Part shown: one piece after another, positions 9,235-19,159 of the stretch
Layout: every line of letters begins with the position of its first letter
Numbering within the stretch: the first letter of the stretch is position 1
Assembly: GCA_027618515.1 (NCBI GenBank)
Contig: JAQCEV010000001.1
Span: 39,182-103,181 of the forward strand
DNA from: Chloroflexota bacterium
GTDB taxonomy: Bacteria > Chloroflexota > Dehalococcoidia > Lucifugimonadales > Australimonadaceae
DNA length: 64,000 bases
Direction of reading: 5' to 3'
Translations under genes and position numbers: made by a program
Notes under the pieces: model-generated
What the model saw: the letters and a program-made list of their open reading frames with translations, nothing else
Databases searched by the model: none
What the model was told of the DNA's origin: nothing

Positions 9235-9381
9235 GACCAATCGAGGCTAGCACACCAAGGCCGGTTGCAGGTCTGGCGCGAGCCTGATTCAGAGGAACGT
9301 GCGAGGCCCTGTGCTACCATCGCTGGCATTCCGTTCACGAGCGGCCGGAACGACAGAGTTCAGGCCGAAAGGGGATCTGAC

Positions 9382-10653
9382 ATGATCGGCGAAGTGGGGA
9401 CAGCGAGCGTTGTCGTCCTGGTAACGTTCTTGTTGCTTTCCGCGTTCTTCTCAGGTGCTGAAGCCGCGCTCCTTTCCGTCCAACGCATCCGTATCCAGCA
9501 GCTGGCCCGCAGCGGGGTGCCAGGTGCGGCGCGTGTCGCCAAGCTGGTAGACCGCCCCGATCGCCTCCTGCCTCCCATCCTCTTAGGCAACAATCTCGCT
9601 AATACTGCGGCCGCGGCGTTGGCCACGTCGATCGCCATCTCGATGTTGGACGACGAGGGCGAGGCCATCTTGATCGCGACAGCGGTGGTGACGGTAGTGT
9701 TGCTGATCTTCGGCGAGACCATCCCCAAGACGGCAGCGGCTCGTCATGCCGAGCGCGCATCGATCATCGTGGCTATCCCGATCGTAGGCATCAGTTGGCT
9801 ACTCCGGCCCGTTTCGTTCGTCCTTCAAGCCATCTCCAACAGTGTGATCAGGCTCTTGGGGTCAGACCCGCACCTGCACACGACCGTCACCGAGGAAGAG
9901 ATCAAGGCGATGGTGTCGTACGGGCATGAGAAAGGGGCAGTGGAGTACGGCGAGGCCGAGATGATCATGCGGGTGCTGGAGTTCGGCGACGGGCAGGCCC
10001 GTGAGGGGATGACGCCGCGCCCCGAGATCGTTTGGGTTGAACAGGGGATTTCGATCCAGCAGTTCCTGGCGCTTTACAGCGAGAACTATCACACGCGATT
10101 CCCCGTATACCAAGGCACCGTGGACAACGTAGTCGGCTTGGTTGCCGTGAAGGACGTGATGCGGTTGCTCGCTGATGGCGCAGACCAAGCTTCACCCGCC
10201 ACATCACGGGTGCGGCCAGCAGTGTTCGTCCCAGAGACCAAACGGATCCAGGATCTATTCGACGAGATGCGGGCCAGCGGTGAGCAGATCGCCATGATCG
10301 CGGACGAGTACGGCGGTGTAGCAGGCCTCGTAACACTCAAGCGCTTAGTGGAAGACATCGTAGGGCGTGTCGGTGGCGAGGACGAGTTTGCTCCTATCGG
10401 GGTTGTTGTGGTCGACGAATGGACGTTCGACCTGGACGCGAGCCTGTCCATCCCTGAGGTCAATGAGCGATTACAGTTTGCGATTCCAATGGGCGATTAC
10501 GAAACACTGGCTGGGTTCTTGCTTGGGCAACTGGGCAAGGTTCCCGAGGTCGGGGATGAACTCGCCTGCGCGAACCTACGGTTCACGATCACGGCGATGC
10601 ACGGCGTTCGAATCTCACGCGTACGCGTCGTGTCAGCAGCGGTGGCGGGGTAA
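9382..10653 (+). CDS. CNNM/CorC-type membrane protein with CBS pair
   Basis: The 423-residue product begins with a DUF21/CNNM transmembrane domain of about four segments (first VVVLVTFLLLSAFFSGAE, with the typical FFSGAEAALL), then two CBS domains around residues 200-330 (MTPRPEIVWVE, and IADEYGGVAGLVT), and a C-terminal CorC_HlyC domain. The family is tied to magnesium/cobalt efflux and was once called haemolysin. The start has AAAGGGGA just upstream; an open stretch before it lacks family similarity. The next gene, tilS, follows 20 bases later. Confidence 0.9.
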   Translation: MIGEVGTASVVVLVTFLLLSAFFSGAEAALLSVQRIRIQQLARSGVPGAARVAKLVDRPDRLLPPILLGNNLANTAAAALATSIAISMLDDEGEAILIATAVVTVVLLIFGETIPKTAAARHAERASIIVAIPIVGISWLLRPVSFVLQAISNSVIRLLGSDPHLHTTVTEEEIKAMVSYGHEKGAVEYGEAEMIMRVLEFGDGQAREGMTPRPEIVWVEQGISIQQFLALYSENYHTRFPVYQGTVDNVVGLVAVKDVMRLLADGADQASPATSRVRPAVFVPETKRIQDLFDEMRASGEQIAMIADEYGGVAGLVTLKRLVEDIVGRVGGEDEFAPIGVVVVDEWTFDLDASLSIPEVNERLQFAIPMGDYETLAGFLLGQLGKVPEVGDELACANLRFTITAMHGVRISRVRVVSAAVAG

Positions 10654-10673
10654 CGCCATGGAGTACCACATAC

Positions 10674-12089
10674 ATGGAGTCTTCGCCATCGTGGCAGAAG
10701 CCAGCGACGCTCCGACTAGGCCAGCTCGTCCTGACGGTAGTTCGGCGCAACGACAGCAAGCTGGCCGACGGGCCGATGGTGCTCGCCGTGTCTGGCGGCA
10801 CTGACTCGCTGGCCATGCTGCTGGCGACCGCGACTATTCGCGAGTCGCTGGGGCGCGAGATAGTGGTGGCACATTTCTCCCACGGTCTGCGCAAGAGCGC
10901 CGAGAAGCGCGAGGCGGCGTTGGTACGCCGGATCGCGCGCGAGCTTGAACTCCCGCTAGAACACGAGCAGGCGTCGACGGGCCGATCCGAGGCATCTGCA
11001 CGAAACGCACGATATGCGTTCTTCGGACGTGTGGCGTCGTCACGCGGCGCGGCGTTGGTAGCAACGGCACATACGCTGAATGACCAAGCAGAAACGTTGC
11101 TGCTGCGCCTTAGCCGGGGAACCGGCCTGCGTGGCGCTGGCGCGATGCGTGAACTCTCCCACCGCCGGGTCAATCAAGCCAACGGCGAACAGCTCGGGCT
11201 ACTACGTCCGATCCTGGGCGCAACGCGAGCGGATACCGAAGAGGTTTGTGCGGAGTGGGAGTTGACCCCTGCATCCGACGGTACGAATCGTTCGGTGCGA
11301 TACGCACGGAATCGAGTACGACGACGCGTGCTGCCGGAGCTTGCCGAGATCAACCCCAACGCGGCTGGCGCGCTGGCGGCGTTCGCTGCGACCGCTCAGG
11401 AAGACGACGATCTGCTGGCGCAGTTGGCCGCTGAAGCAGTCGCCGGAGAAGAGCTGCGGGAGCCCACCCGCACCACCTGGCCGGTGCACGTCCTGCGGGT
11501 GTTGCCCCCTTCCCTAGTGGCCAGGGTGCTGCAGTCGGCGTGGGCAGTGCTGCGCGGTGACGGGGCCGCGCTTTCGCGTGCGCAGATCGAGTCGATCAGC
11601 CGATTGCTGACGCGCGGGAGCGGCGCAGTAGATCTAGGTATCGGGGCCACATTCGCGGTGGAGCACGACACGGCGTCGGTGTCGACGACAGCCATCGCGT
11701 CCGTTGCGTTCGCGGCGACTCCGCTGGCCCTGCCTGGGGAAACGATCGTCGAGGGGTGGGCCATCACGACCAGCGCGGGGCTTGCAGACGGTACGATCAG
11801 CAACGACGCGTGGCGAGCGACGCTGGATCTCGACGCGCTAGGCGACGGCCCGTGCGTGCGCTGTCGCATCAGAGGCGATCGCTTTCAGCCGCTGGGGATG
11901 AACCAAGAGGTGCGATTGCAGGACGTGCTGGTCAACGCGAAGGTTCCGCGCTCCCAACGAGACAACGTGCCGTTGGTGGTCGCTGGTGAGCGGATCGCTT
12001 GGGTCGCTGGTGTGCGGATCGCCGACTGGGCGAAAGTGACGCTGGGCACAACACGATCAGTGGTGATCGAGGTACGACCGGCTAGTTGA
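10674..12089 (+). CDS. tilS: tRNA(Ile)-lysidine synthase TilS
   Basis: TilS attaches lysine to C34 of the tRNA that reads AUA. The PP-loop ATP pyrophosphatase motif SGGTDS is at residues 40-45, followed by VAHFSHGLRKSA and ATAHTLNDQAET, with RNRVRRRVLPEL downstream. The C-terminal region (PLGMNQEVRLQDVLVNAKVP) matches the TilS C-terminal substrate-binding domain. Its 471 residues fit full-length TilS. The last eight bases overlap the end of the convergent membrane-protein gene. Confidence 0.94.
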   Translation: MESSPSWQKPATLRLGQLVLTVVRRNDSKLADGPMVLAVSGGTDSLAMLLATATIRESLGREIVVAHFSHGLRKSAEKREAALVRRIARELELPLEHEQASTGRSEASARNARYAFFGRVASSRGAALVATAHTLNDQAETLLLRLSRGTGLRGAGAMRELSHRRVNQANGEQLGLLRPILGATRADTEEVCAEWELTPASDGTNRSVRYARNRVRRRVLPELAEINPNAAGALAAFAATAQEDDDLLAQLAAEAVAGEELREPTRTTWPVHVLRVLPPSLVARVLQSAWAVLRGDGAALSRAQIESISRLLTRGSGAVDLGIGATFAVEHDTASVSTTAIASVAFAATPLALPGETIVEGWAITTSAGLADGTISNDAWRATLDLDALGDGPCVRCRIRGDRFQPLGMNQEVRLQDVLVNAKVPRSQRDNVPLVVAGERIAWVAGVRIADWAKVTLGTTRSVVIEVRPAS

Positions 12090-13461
12090 TCGACTCGGGG
12101 CCTTTGGCCGTTTCGGGGGCCTCGATGGCTAGACCGGAATCGTAGGAGGCGAAGGCTTGCTCGAAGAGGAGCTGGCGGCCATCGTTGCTCTCGGTGATCT
12201 TGACTTCTGCTTTGGTAAGCAGGTCGGTCTCGCAGTCGATCCAGATCGTTGCGGCGCCAAGGACACCCTGCGGTGGCGATGGGTTGCCAAGCACCGAGGC
12301 TAGCGACTCGCGACCGAGGGGCTCGTAGCGCACCTGGAGGTACTGCTTGCCGCCACTGACATTGTATTCGTGTGCCGTGGGGTAGCCCTGCCGCAGTACA
12401 TTGATGTACTTGGCCACGGTGAGGTGAGCGTTGAGCTGGCGCTCGGAGTCGAATCGCGAAGGATCGTCCGGCTTCTGCCAGGTGCCTGCGAGACGATAGA
12501 ACTCTCTGCCGATGGAGACCCAGCGCTCGCGAACCTCACCAGTGGATGACCACCCGGTCTGCGAGACGCGGAACCGGTCAGGGGCGACGAACTCCAAGTC
12601 CCAGACGTAGTCACCCGCGGTGAGCTCAAAGTGCGCGGGATCACGGATGATCTGTCGAGTGACATAAGAGGAGGCGCTTTCAGTTGCGGCGACAGAGCGC
12701 GCCACGCGTCCAGCAACGTCGGAGACGCCTGTCGGCTCTGCCGCAGGCTCGAAGCGTGACGTAAGCACGGAGGCGAGGCTGGCAGCCGCTCCGCTCGCGC
12801 TGACGCTAAGGCCGTCTGATACTGCTGTGGGAAGCGCCTGGCTATCGAGATAGGCGGGCACTTGATCGTTGAAGCTTTGTTGCGGTTGCTCTGCGGGCGC
12901 GACGGCCGAGGCAGGCGGAGCAATCACGGACATCAACTCGTACACGCGATGAGCGACGAGGTAGGCGTCCCGTCGCGATTCTGAGGAAAGCAGGGGCTGG
13001 CGCAGCGTATAGCCGCTAGCGTGGAGCAGCAGCGCGCCGTCGTCATCAGGGAACACGTACCCCGAAATCATGAAGACGGCGATGAGGGTGGGCACTCCGC
13101 CTGCGACCAGCGAGAACATCGTCGTTTCAAAGATCGCCCAAGTGATCCCGGCAAGGGCTGCTCCGATCACGAGGGCGATCATCCCGTTCATAAGCCGACC
13201 GGTGTCGCGCTCGACATCCGACACTTCGACTGCGGTGAGCCGATCCAAGGGGACGACCGCCGTGGTGCGTACGCCACCCTGGCGACCGAGTCGGATGACG
13301 CGCCGGGTGGTGATGGTCAGCGTGTCCTTGCCCGCAGTCGACGCGTTGATGGCGCCTTCGTGGCTATCGAGCGCTAGCTCGAAGCGTTCCCCCGCCAGCC
13401 AGGGGATCTGTCGTTCGGGACTCTCTTTTTCAAAACGGCTCACAGGCAGATCCTTATGCAC
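12082..13461 (-). CDS. Membrane protein: PH-like domain, two TM helices, LolA/LppX-like C-terminal domain
   Basis: No single known family covers it. Residues about 20-85 look like a bacterial PH domain (WLAGERFELAL, DTLTITTRRVIRLG, VVPLDRLTAVEV). Two adjacent hydrophobic helices follow at about 93-135. A low-complexity Ala/Ser/Pro linker spans roughly 185-260. The C-terminal 200 residues (DYVWDLEFVAPDRFRVSQTG, EFYRLAGTWQKP, later TIWIDCETDLLTKAEV) resemble the LolA/LppX-type lipid-binding beta-sandwich. An envelope lipid-handling role is inferred only. It lies downstream of the PIG-L gene on the same strand. Confidence 0.6.
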   Translation of the reverse strand: MHKDLPVSRFEKESPERQIPWLAGERFELALDSHEGAINASTAGKDTLTITTRRVIRLGRQGGVRTTAVVPLDRLTAVEVSDVERDTGRLMNGMIALVIGAALAGITWAIFETTMFSLVAGGVPTLIAVFMISGYVFPDDDGALLLHASGYTLRQPLLSSESRRDAYLVAHRVYELMSVIAPPASAVAPAEQPQQSFNDQVPAYLDSQALPTAVSDGLSVSASGAAASLASVLTSRFEPAAEPTGVSDVAGRVARSVAATESASSYVTRQIIRDPAHFELTAGDYVWDLEFVAPDRFRVSQTGWSSTGEVRERWVSIGREFYRLAGTWQKPDDPSRFDSERQLNAHLTVAKYINVLRQGYPTAHEYNVSGGKQYLQVRYEPLGRESLASVLGNPSPPQGVLGAATIWIDCETDLLTKAEVKITESNDGRQLLFEQAFASYDSGLAIEAPETAKGPESIN

Positions 13462-13537
13462 ACAGTGTGCTCGGCGTAGGCAGACCTACGCTTGTCGCGC
13501 CTCCAGGCAGGATAGCGCCACACCGGACGAGGGGTCA

Positions 13538-14254
13538 CTACCTGCGGAAGTTGATCCGCCTGAAGATCTCGGCGAACTCGAACTTGAAGCCATGATCGGC
13601 AGCCTCGGCGGCGGCGTCCGTCGCGCGCCTCTTGGCGAATTGCTCGATCCGCGTCATGTCCGTGGATAGCTGGCTTTCGTGGGCGGCCAGCGCGTGCATC
13701 TTGAGATCTACCGTGTCGGAAATGTCGACCACGACGTCGGGGGCTTCGGAGCCCCACAGGAGCACCGTGCCAACCTTGTGGGTTTCCAGGCCCGCAGCAA
13801 GGTGCTCGGGGAAGTGGAGGACATCGCGAGCGAACGGGAATGACGCGTCGAGGGCTGTTTGGCCGGAGATGCGATGGTCACGGTGGCTATGGGACATCCG
13901 TCGTGGGTCCATGGCCAACAGCACGTCAGGGCGGAACCGCCGGATCTGCTCAACGATCTGGCCACGGAATGCGCTGGTGTCTTCCAACTCGCCGTCTCCG
14001 TAGCCAAGCATTATCAGTTCGTCGACGCCAAGCACTTCCGTCGCCTTCTTCTGTTCGGCAGCGCGGATCGTCGCGAGGCGCTCGCTGGTCATGTCGGGGT
14101 CTGACGAGCCTTTGTCGCCGTTGGTGCATACGACGTAGAGCACCTTGCAGCCTTCACGAGCCCACTTGGCGACGGTCCCACCAGCTCCTGACTCGCCGTC
14201 ATCGGGGTGGGGGATCACCAGCATCGCTCGTTCGGGGGTTTCGATCGTCTCCAT
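13538..14254 (-). CDS. PIG-L family N-acetyl-sugar deacetylase (MshB/BshB-like)
   Basis: Zinc-dependent deacetylase of 238 residues. The metal and catalytic motif is IPHPDDGESG, with the second metal ligand in HSHRDHRISG. Members remove an N-acetyl group from GlcNAc-linked compounds, including the mycothiol (MshB) and bacillithiol (BshB) precursors. It is divergent from a double-GNAT gene, and an MshA-like glycosyltransferase lies just beyond that. Sequence alone does not fix the substrate. Confidence 0.85.
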   Translation of the reverse strand: METIETPERAMLVIPHPDDGESGAGGTVAKWAREGCKVLYVVCTNGDKGSSDPDMTSERLATIRAAEQKKATEVLGVDELIMLGYGDGELEDTSAFRGQIVEQIRRFRPDVLLAMDPRRMSHSHRDHRISGQTALDASFPFARDVLHFPEHLAAGLETHKVGTVLLWGSEAPDVVVDISDTVDLKMHALAAHESQLSTDMTRIEQFAKRRATDAAAEAADHGFKFEFAEIFRRINFRR

Positions 14255-14375
14255 TGAACCTCTAAGCCTTTGGCAGGGAAGACCCGCCGTCTACAAGAAT
14301 CGATTGGTAAGATGATACCGGCTCGGCAACGCCGCGTCTCAAACCCGTCCTATCTCAGCGTTCGGAGCGCCCATC

Positions 14376-15245
14376 TTGACCTCCTCTGGTATCACTATCC
14401 GTTCATTCACCTGGTCAGACGTTGCACTGCTTGCGACGCTTCAGCATGCCGATGAGTCGGATGTTGATCGTTGGCTCAGGCAGTCCAATCTGACGCCAGA
14501 GCAAGAGTGCGTTTTCGCCGAGGTCGGCGGCAAAGCTACCGGGTTCGGGTACCTGATCGTTGAGCAAGGCCTGTCTCGCGGGGTGCTGATAGCGGAAGCG
14601 GAAGATCCGGCCGTACTCAGTGCGCTGGTCTCCGATGCCACGACGAAAGCGCAAACGCTCGGGCTCAGCGTCCTCCAGTTAGACGTGCCTGAGGACGATC
14701 AGCAGCGCCGTGACATCTGTGAGGCTGCGGGCATGTCGGTGATCCGGACTCACCTTCATCTGTTGAGGCCGGGCGATCAGCCAACGGGCATCACGTTGCC
14801 GGCTGCCACCACGACTCGGTTGGCGGCCCGCGTGGATGTCGCCACGGTCACGAATATCCAGAACGCCGCGTTCACCGGAAGCTGGGGATACTCTCCGAAC
14901 AACGAAGAGGAGATCGCCTACCGTATCTTCGAACTGCCGTCGATTGCGCCCGACCCAGTGGTCATCGTGACGATGGATGGCCAAGACCTGGGCTATTGTT
15001 GGGCACATCAGGAGCGCGTGGACTCGCCGGGCATGGTTGATATGGTGGGTGTGCTGCCTCACCAGCAAGGCAAAGGGCTCGGGAAGTTGGTGACAGCGGT
15101 GGGAATCGACCACCTGATCAGCATCGGGGCCACGCCAGTGGAGATCACCGTAGACAGCGAGAATGGGCCAGCGATCCACGTCTATGAGAGCGTAGGATTC
15201 CGGCTCCATCACCGTTCCGTGTGGTACGAGCGGGCGCTTAGCTAG
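14376..15245 (+). CDS. Tandem GNAT acetyltransferase, mycothiol synthase (MshD)-like
   Basis: The 289-residue product holds two GNAT folds, roughly residues 5-135 and 140-289. The second has the acetyl-CoA loop in VGVLPHQQGKGLGKLVT and ends with YESVGFRLHHRSVWYERAL, the layout of MshD. In the first copy the CoA loop is degenerate, as is common for MshD. The start is a TTG with GGAG eight bases ahead. Its last four bases overlap the convergent MshA-like gene. Acetylation of a sugar-linked cysteine is a hypothesis from context. Confidence 0.75.
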   Translation: MTSSGITIRSFTWSDVALLATLQHADESDVDRWLRQSNLTPEQECVFAEVGGKATGFGYLIVEQGLSRGVLIAEAEDPAVLSALVSDATTKAQTLGLSVLQLDVPEDDQQRRDICEAAGMSVIRTHLHLLRPGDQPTGITLPAATTTRLAARVDVATVTNIQNAAFTGSWGYSPNNEEEIAYRIFELPSIAPDPVVIVTMDGQDLGYCWAHQERVDSPGMVDMVGVLPHQQGKGLGKLVTAVGIDHLISIGATPVEITVDSENGPAIHVYESVGFRLHHRSVWYERALS

Positions 15246-16501
15246 CCGATGACCTGCGCGCGTTCGGCAAAGCCTTGCGCTGCACGCCGATAGCCCTCAA
15301 GGGCTTGATCCGCAGCACGAGCCCACGTGAACGTCCGAGCATGGGCCACAGCGCCCTCGCCCATGGCCCCCAAGAGTCGTGGATCACCTAGTAGATCGTC
15401 CAGGGAGTATGCGAAGTCCACCGGATCGTGGGCGGCCACGAGCCGTCCCGTTTCTCCGTCGAGGACCTGCGTGGACAGTGCGCCAACGTTGGAGGCTACG
15501 ACGGGCCGACCGGAGGCCATCGACTCAAGGGCAACGAGGCCAAAGCTCTCGTGGAACGAGGGAACGGCCGTGACATCGGCAGCAGCGTAGAAATCAACGA
15601 GTTGTTCCTGCGGAACTGCTGTGTACCACGAGACACGGTCGGCGACACCGAGCTCAACCGCCAAGAGGCGAAGCCAGTCGAAGCTGTGCTCGCCTTCAGA
15701 TCCACCAACGAGAACCAAGCGAGTGTTCGCCTTGCCACGCATGTGCGCCAACGCGCTGATGAGCACGTCGGGCCCCTTGAATGGCTCGGGGCGCCCCACG
15801 AATAGGACTATGTTCTCAGTAGGGTTGAAGCCCAAGCGCTCACGGGCTTGCAGCTTGTCCGTTGGCCTGAACAGCGACAGATCTACTCCGCCAGGTGCCA
15901 CATGGATGCGGTCGTCCTCGATCCCAAAGAGTTCGTTGAGTTCGCGCCGCTCGTCGTGGGTGAAGGCGAACACGAGGTCGGCGCCATGCGCCATCTGCTC
16001 TTCAGCGACCTTGCGTTGTTCGGGTTCGGTTTCGGAGCTCTCGCGCTCTTTGATGGCAGCGAGGGTATGGAAGCTGACCACGCCCGGCAGGCCCCATTCC
16101 GCAGCGACGGATTGAGCGACGCTACCGGACAGCCAGTAGTGGCTATGGACGAGGTCGTACTCCAAGCCCTCGCTCGCGACGAACTCCAGCATCCGCTCGC
16201 GAAACTCAGGAAGGTGCGGGACGACCTCTGACTTGACCAACTCCGGGTCCCCTGCCGAGAGATGGATGACGCGGGCGTTCGGGCCGATCTCAAAGACCTC
16301 CGGCCCGCCAGCCTTGTGGCTCCGCGTGTAGACATCCACAGAGACGCCTGCCGCAGCTATCGCCGGGGCGATGTCACGTAGGTATACGTTCATGCCACCC
16401 GCGAAACGCATACCGGGGGTGACCATGGGGCACCCATGCACGGACACCATGGCGATCCGCTTTATAGGGGGGGTGTTCATTGACGTAGGCATCGAAAGCA
16501 C
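15242..16501 (-). CDS. Family 4 glycosyltransferase, MshA-like
   Basis: GT-B enzyme of about 410-419 residues. The N-terminal half has GMRFAGGMNVYLRD and YDLVHSHYWLSG; the C-terminal half has VLFVGRPEPFKGPDVLI and PSFHESFGLVALESMASG with the donor-binding ESFGLVALE. These segments are close to MshA, which links GlcNAc to inositol-3-phosphate in mycothiol synthesis, and to sucrose-phosphate-synthase-like enzymes. Start codons GTG 16501, ATG 16492 and ATG 16480 are all possible and none has a good ribosome site. It is the last gene of a long minus-strand string. Confidence 0.8.
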   Translation of the reverse strand: MLSMPTSMNTPPIKRIAMVSVHGCPMVTPGMRFAGGMNVYLRDIAPAIAAAGVSVDVYTRSHKAGGPEVFEIGPNARVIHLSAGDPELVKSEVVPHLPEFRERMLEFVASEGLEYDLVHSHYWLSGSVAQSVAAEWGLPGVVSFHTLAAIKERESSETEPEQRKVAEEQMAHGADLVFAFTHDERRELNELFGIEDDRIHVAPGGVDLSLFRPTDKLQARERLGFNPTENIVLFVGRPEPFKGPDVLISALAHMRGKANTRLVLVGGSEGEHSFDWLRLLAVELGVADRVSWYTAVPQEQLVDFYAAADVTAVPSFHESFGLVALESMASGRPVVASNVGALSTQVLDGETGRLVAAHDPVDFAYSLDDLLGDPRLLGAMGEGAVAHARTFTWARAADQALEGYRRAAQGFAERAQVIG

Positions 16502-16505
16502 AAGC

Positions 16506-17471
16506 TTAGCGCTTCACGATGATGCGGTGCAGACCTATGTCCTGTCCGCCAAGGTGGTACTTGTAAGGCTCAGGCCCACGCAGGAAATCGAAGTACGTGA
16601 GGCCTCGCTCGATCGCGTCCTTGATGCAGAGCGCGTTGAGCATGAGGCCCACAGCGAGCGGGCCATGCTCAAGTCGGTAACCGCTGTTGTAGAGCAAGCG
16701 ACGTCCGGCGTAGTCGAACGAAATGGTCGTGGCAACACGCTCGCCGTTGAGTTCCAGGAAGAGCAGCCGTAGGAAGCCAGCGTCGAATGACCATTCGATT
16801 ATCTCGCGGAAGAATTCCTCACGCTCGGGGAGCATGAAGTCACGCTTTTCTTCGCGGCTCTCAGCCATGAGTTCATGGAAGAGATCGAAATCAGCGACCA
16901 GCGTTTCCTTGGTGGTTTCCACTAGCCTAATCTCGCCAGCGGCCTCAAGGCGCCGCAGCTTGCGTCGCAACTCGTGGCGATCCTTCTTACGAAGTACAGC
17001 AAGGAATTCGTCCCACGTCGCAGGAAGGTCGACCCCTGGCACGACATCTTCATCCTCGATGGTGACCTCATATCCAAGCGCACGATAAGCGTCGGGAAGC
17101 TCACGCATCGCAGGCGAGAACGCAGGCAGCGAGCGTAGATCCATGGTCTTCCACGGCTCATCGGCGACGCGCTCGATGAACGCCGCGTGGAAGCCGGGCT
17201 CAACGTCGATGAAGTCGTGGTAATCGAAGAGGTCGGTGTCGCCCACGAAGCTCAGCGTGTCGCCGTCGAGCACCATGGGCGCCAGCCCGAGCGGCGCGTC
17301 TTCAGGGCCGATGGTGAGCAGTCGCAGTCCGTCGTTGCCGCTACCGAACCTGCGCCACCAGATCCCTTGCCATTTTGGCGTGAGGAAGATGGAGGACCAA
17401 GATCGGCGCTCCAGCAGTTCATGCCAAAGGGGGCTGGCAGCGGCGATGGCGTCGTCATGTGTGCCGCTCAA
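16506..17471 (-). CDS. FemAB/CelD-like GNAT acyltransferase
   Basis: The 321-residue product matches the GNAT_acetyltr_6 (CelD/BcsL-like) type: [17 protein letters not shown] at the N-terminus, [16 protein letters not shown] in the middle and [18 protein letters not shown] plus [15 protein letters not shown] at the end. Relatives act in polysaccharide or peptidoglycan-linked acyl transfer; the substrate here is unknown. A TTG start overlaps the folE stop (TTGA), so translation is coupled. Confidence 0.75.
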   Translation of the reverse strand: MSGTHDDAIAAASPLWHELLERRSWSSIFLTPKWQGIWWRRFGSGNDGLRLLTIGPEDAPLGLAPMVLDGDTLSFVGDTDLFDYHDFIDVEPGFHAAFIERVADEPWKTMDLRSLPAFSPAMRELPDAYRALGYEVTIEDEDVVPGVDLPATWDEFLAVLRKKDRHELRRKLRRLEAAGEIRLVETTKETLVADFDLFHELMAESREEKRDFMLPEREEFFREIIEWSFDAGFLRLLFLELNGERVATTISFDYAGRRLLYNSGYRLEHGPLAVGLMLNALCIKDAIERGLTYFDFLRGPEPYKYHLGGQDIGLHRIIVKR

Positions 17472-18037
17472 CGTATTCCTTCTTGGAGCAGGCTTAGGAA
17501 CTCGCCGCGCGTTGCGACGGAGTTACGGAAGTCGCCACGGGTCGCAGACGTGACCACGGAGGCACCAGGCTTCCGCACGCCGCGCATGGCCATGCAGAGG
17601 TGCTCTGCCCGGATCACGACGGCGACGCCTTCAGGATCGAGGGCCTCTTGGATGGCCTCGGCCACCTGAGAGGTCAGCCTCTCCTGCACTTGGGGCCTTC
17701 GCGCGAGGATGTCGACCGCGCGCGCCAGTTTGCTTATGCCAACGACCTTGCCCTTGGGTAGGTAGCCGACGTGAGCCGTGCCAAAGAACGGCAGCAGGTG
17801 GTGTTCGCACATGGAGTAGAACGGCACGTCGCGGATGATGACCATCTCTTGGTGATCCTCATCAAACTGGGTGCCCAGTACCTCTACTGCCTCTTCGTGC
17901 GTTCCCCCGCTGATCTCTCCGTACATCTTGGCGACCCTGCTGGGGGTCTCCAACAACCCTTCACGGTCCGGGTTTTCGCCTATCGCCTCAAGCAGTTCAT
18001 GGATGATCCGCTCTAGGCGTTGAGTGTCTATCGCCAC
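17468..18037 (-). CDS. folE: GTP cyclohydrolase I FolE
   Basis: Converts GTP to dihydroneopterin triphosphate, the first step to folate. Zinc ligands are seen in [10 protein letters not shown] and [14 protein letters not shown]. The GTG at 18037 has AGGAGG five bases ahead and gives 189 residues, a normal length. An ATG at 18145 would add a Pro/Arg-rich leader and run 80 bases into thrC, so it was not used. It lies 28 bases after thrC. Confidence 0.95.
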   Translation of the reverse strand: MAIDTQRLERIIHELLEAIGENPDREGLLETPSRVAKMYGEISGGTHEEAVEVLGTQFDEDHQEMVIIRDVPFYSMCEHHLLPFFGTAHVGYLPKGKVVGISKLARAVDILARRPQVQERLTSQVAEAIQEALDPEGVAVVIRAEHLCMAMRGVRKPGASVVTSATRGDFRNSVATRGEFLSLLQEGIR

Positions 18038-18065
18038 CACGCCCTCCTCTGACTCTCGCTTATCG

Positions 18066-19130
18066 CTATCGTTTGGGTCGCGCACCGAGCATGTCGGCGA
18101 CGGTTCGGGCGTCGGCTGGGGCTTCTTCCTGCGGGCGATCCGCAAGCCCCATGGCTACCGACGGGTCCTTGAGCCCGTGGCCTGTGATGATGCAAGCGAT
18201 GGTGCTGGAACTGAGATCCATGCCCGCCCTAGCGGACTTGATGGCGCCAGCGACAGATGCCGCAGACGCAGGCTCGCAGAAGACACCTTCCATGCGTGCC
18301 AGTAGCTTATACGCTTCTAGAATCTCTTCGTCCGACACCGTACCGATCAATCCACCCGATTCATCGCGTGCGGTGATGGCCGAAGACCAACTGGCGGGGT
18401 TCCCGATGCGGATGGCAGACGCGATGGTCTGCGGATCCGCGATGGGGTGCCCGGCAACGATGGGAGCGGCGCCTTCCGCCTGGAAGCCCATCATCTGCGG
18501 CAAGCTGGACGCGCGTTCGTCGTCGTGCGCCTCTTTGAAGCCCTTCCAATAGGCGGTTATGTTGCCAGCGTTGCCGACGGGGATGAATAGATTGTCTGGT
18601 GCAGCGCCGAGGGTTTCGATGATTTCGAATGCGGCGGTCTTCTGCCCCTCGATGCGATGCGGGTTCACGGAATTGACCAGCGATATGTCGTAGTTCTCCG
18701 CGACTTCTCGAGCGATGTCCAGGGCGGCGTCGAAGTTGCCCGCTATCTGGATAACGCGTGCGCCGTAAGCGACAGCCTGGCTGAGCTTGCCCGCCGCGAT
18801 CTGGCCAGCCGGGACGAGCACGACAGTCTCCAGGCCCGCTGCGGCGCCGTAAGCAGCGGCTGATGCACTGGTGTTGCCGGTGGAGGCGCAGAGGATCGTG
18901 GTGTGGCCAGCTTCCATCGCCTTCGCGACGGCGACGACCATCCCGCGGTCCTTGAATGAACCGGTGGGGTTGCATCCTTCAAGCTTGAAGAAGAGATGGC
19001 CGATGCCAAACTCTTTCCCGAGCCGACGGGATTCCACCAGGGGAGTGTCCCCTTCCCCCATGGTCAGCATCGGGGTATCCGCGGTTACCGGTAGGTACTC
19101 GCGGTATCGTTTCAGAACACCTTCACCCAT
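18066..19130 (-). CDS. thrC: Threonine synthase ThrC
   Basis: PLP enzyme that converts O-phosphohomoserine to threonine. The PLP lysine is in [11 protein letters not shown] near residue 60, and the phosphate-binding glycine loop in [14 protein letters not shown]. Its 354 residues fit the shorter bacterial/archaeal class. It follows hom by 29 bases, giving a hom-thrC pair. The C-terminus has a Pro/Glu/Ala-rich end without a known role. Confidence 0.95.
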   Translation of the reverse strand: MGEGVLKRYREYLPVTADTPMLTMGEGDTPLVESRRLGKEFGIGHLFFKLEGCNPTGSFKDRGMVVAVAKAMEAGHTTILCASTGNTSASAAAYGAAAGLETVVLVPAGQIAAGKLSQAVAYGARVIQIAGNFDAALDIAREVAENYDISLVNSVNPHRIEGQKTAAFEIIETLGAAPDNLFIPVGNAGNITAYWKGFKEAHDDERASSLPQMMGFQAEGAAPIVAGHPIADPQTIASAIRIGNPASWSSAITARDESGGLIGTVSDEEILEAYKLLARMEGVFCEPASAASVAGAIKSARAGMDLSSSTIACIITGHGLKDPSVAMGLADRPQEEAPADARTVADMLGARPKR

Positions 19131-19159
19131 TGGACACCTTAGCAGCGATCTTTCGAGCG

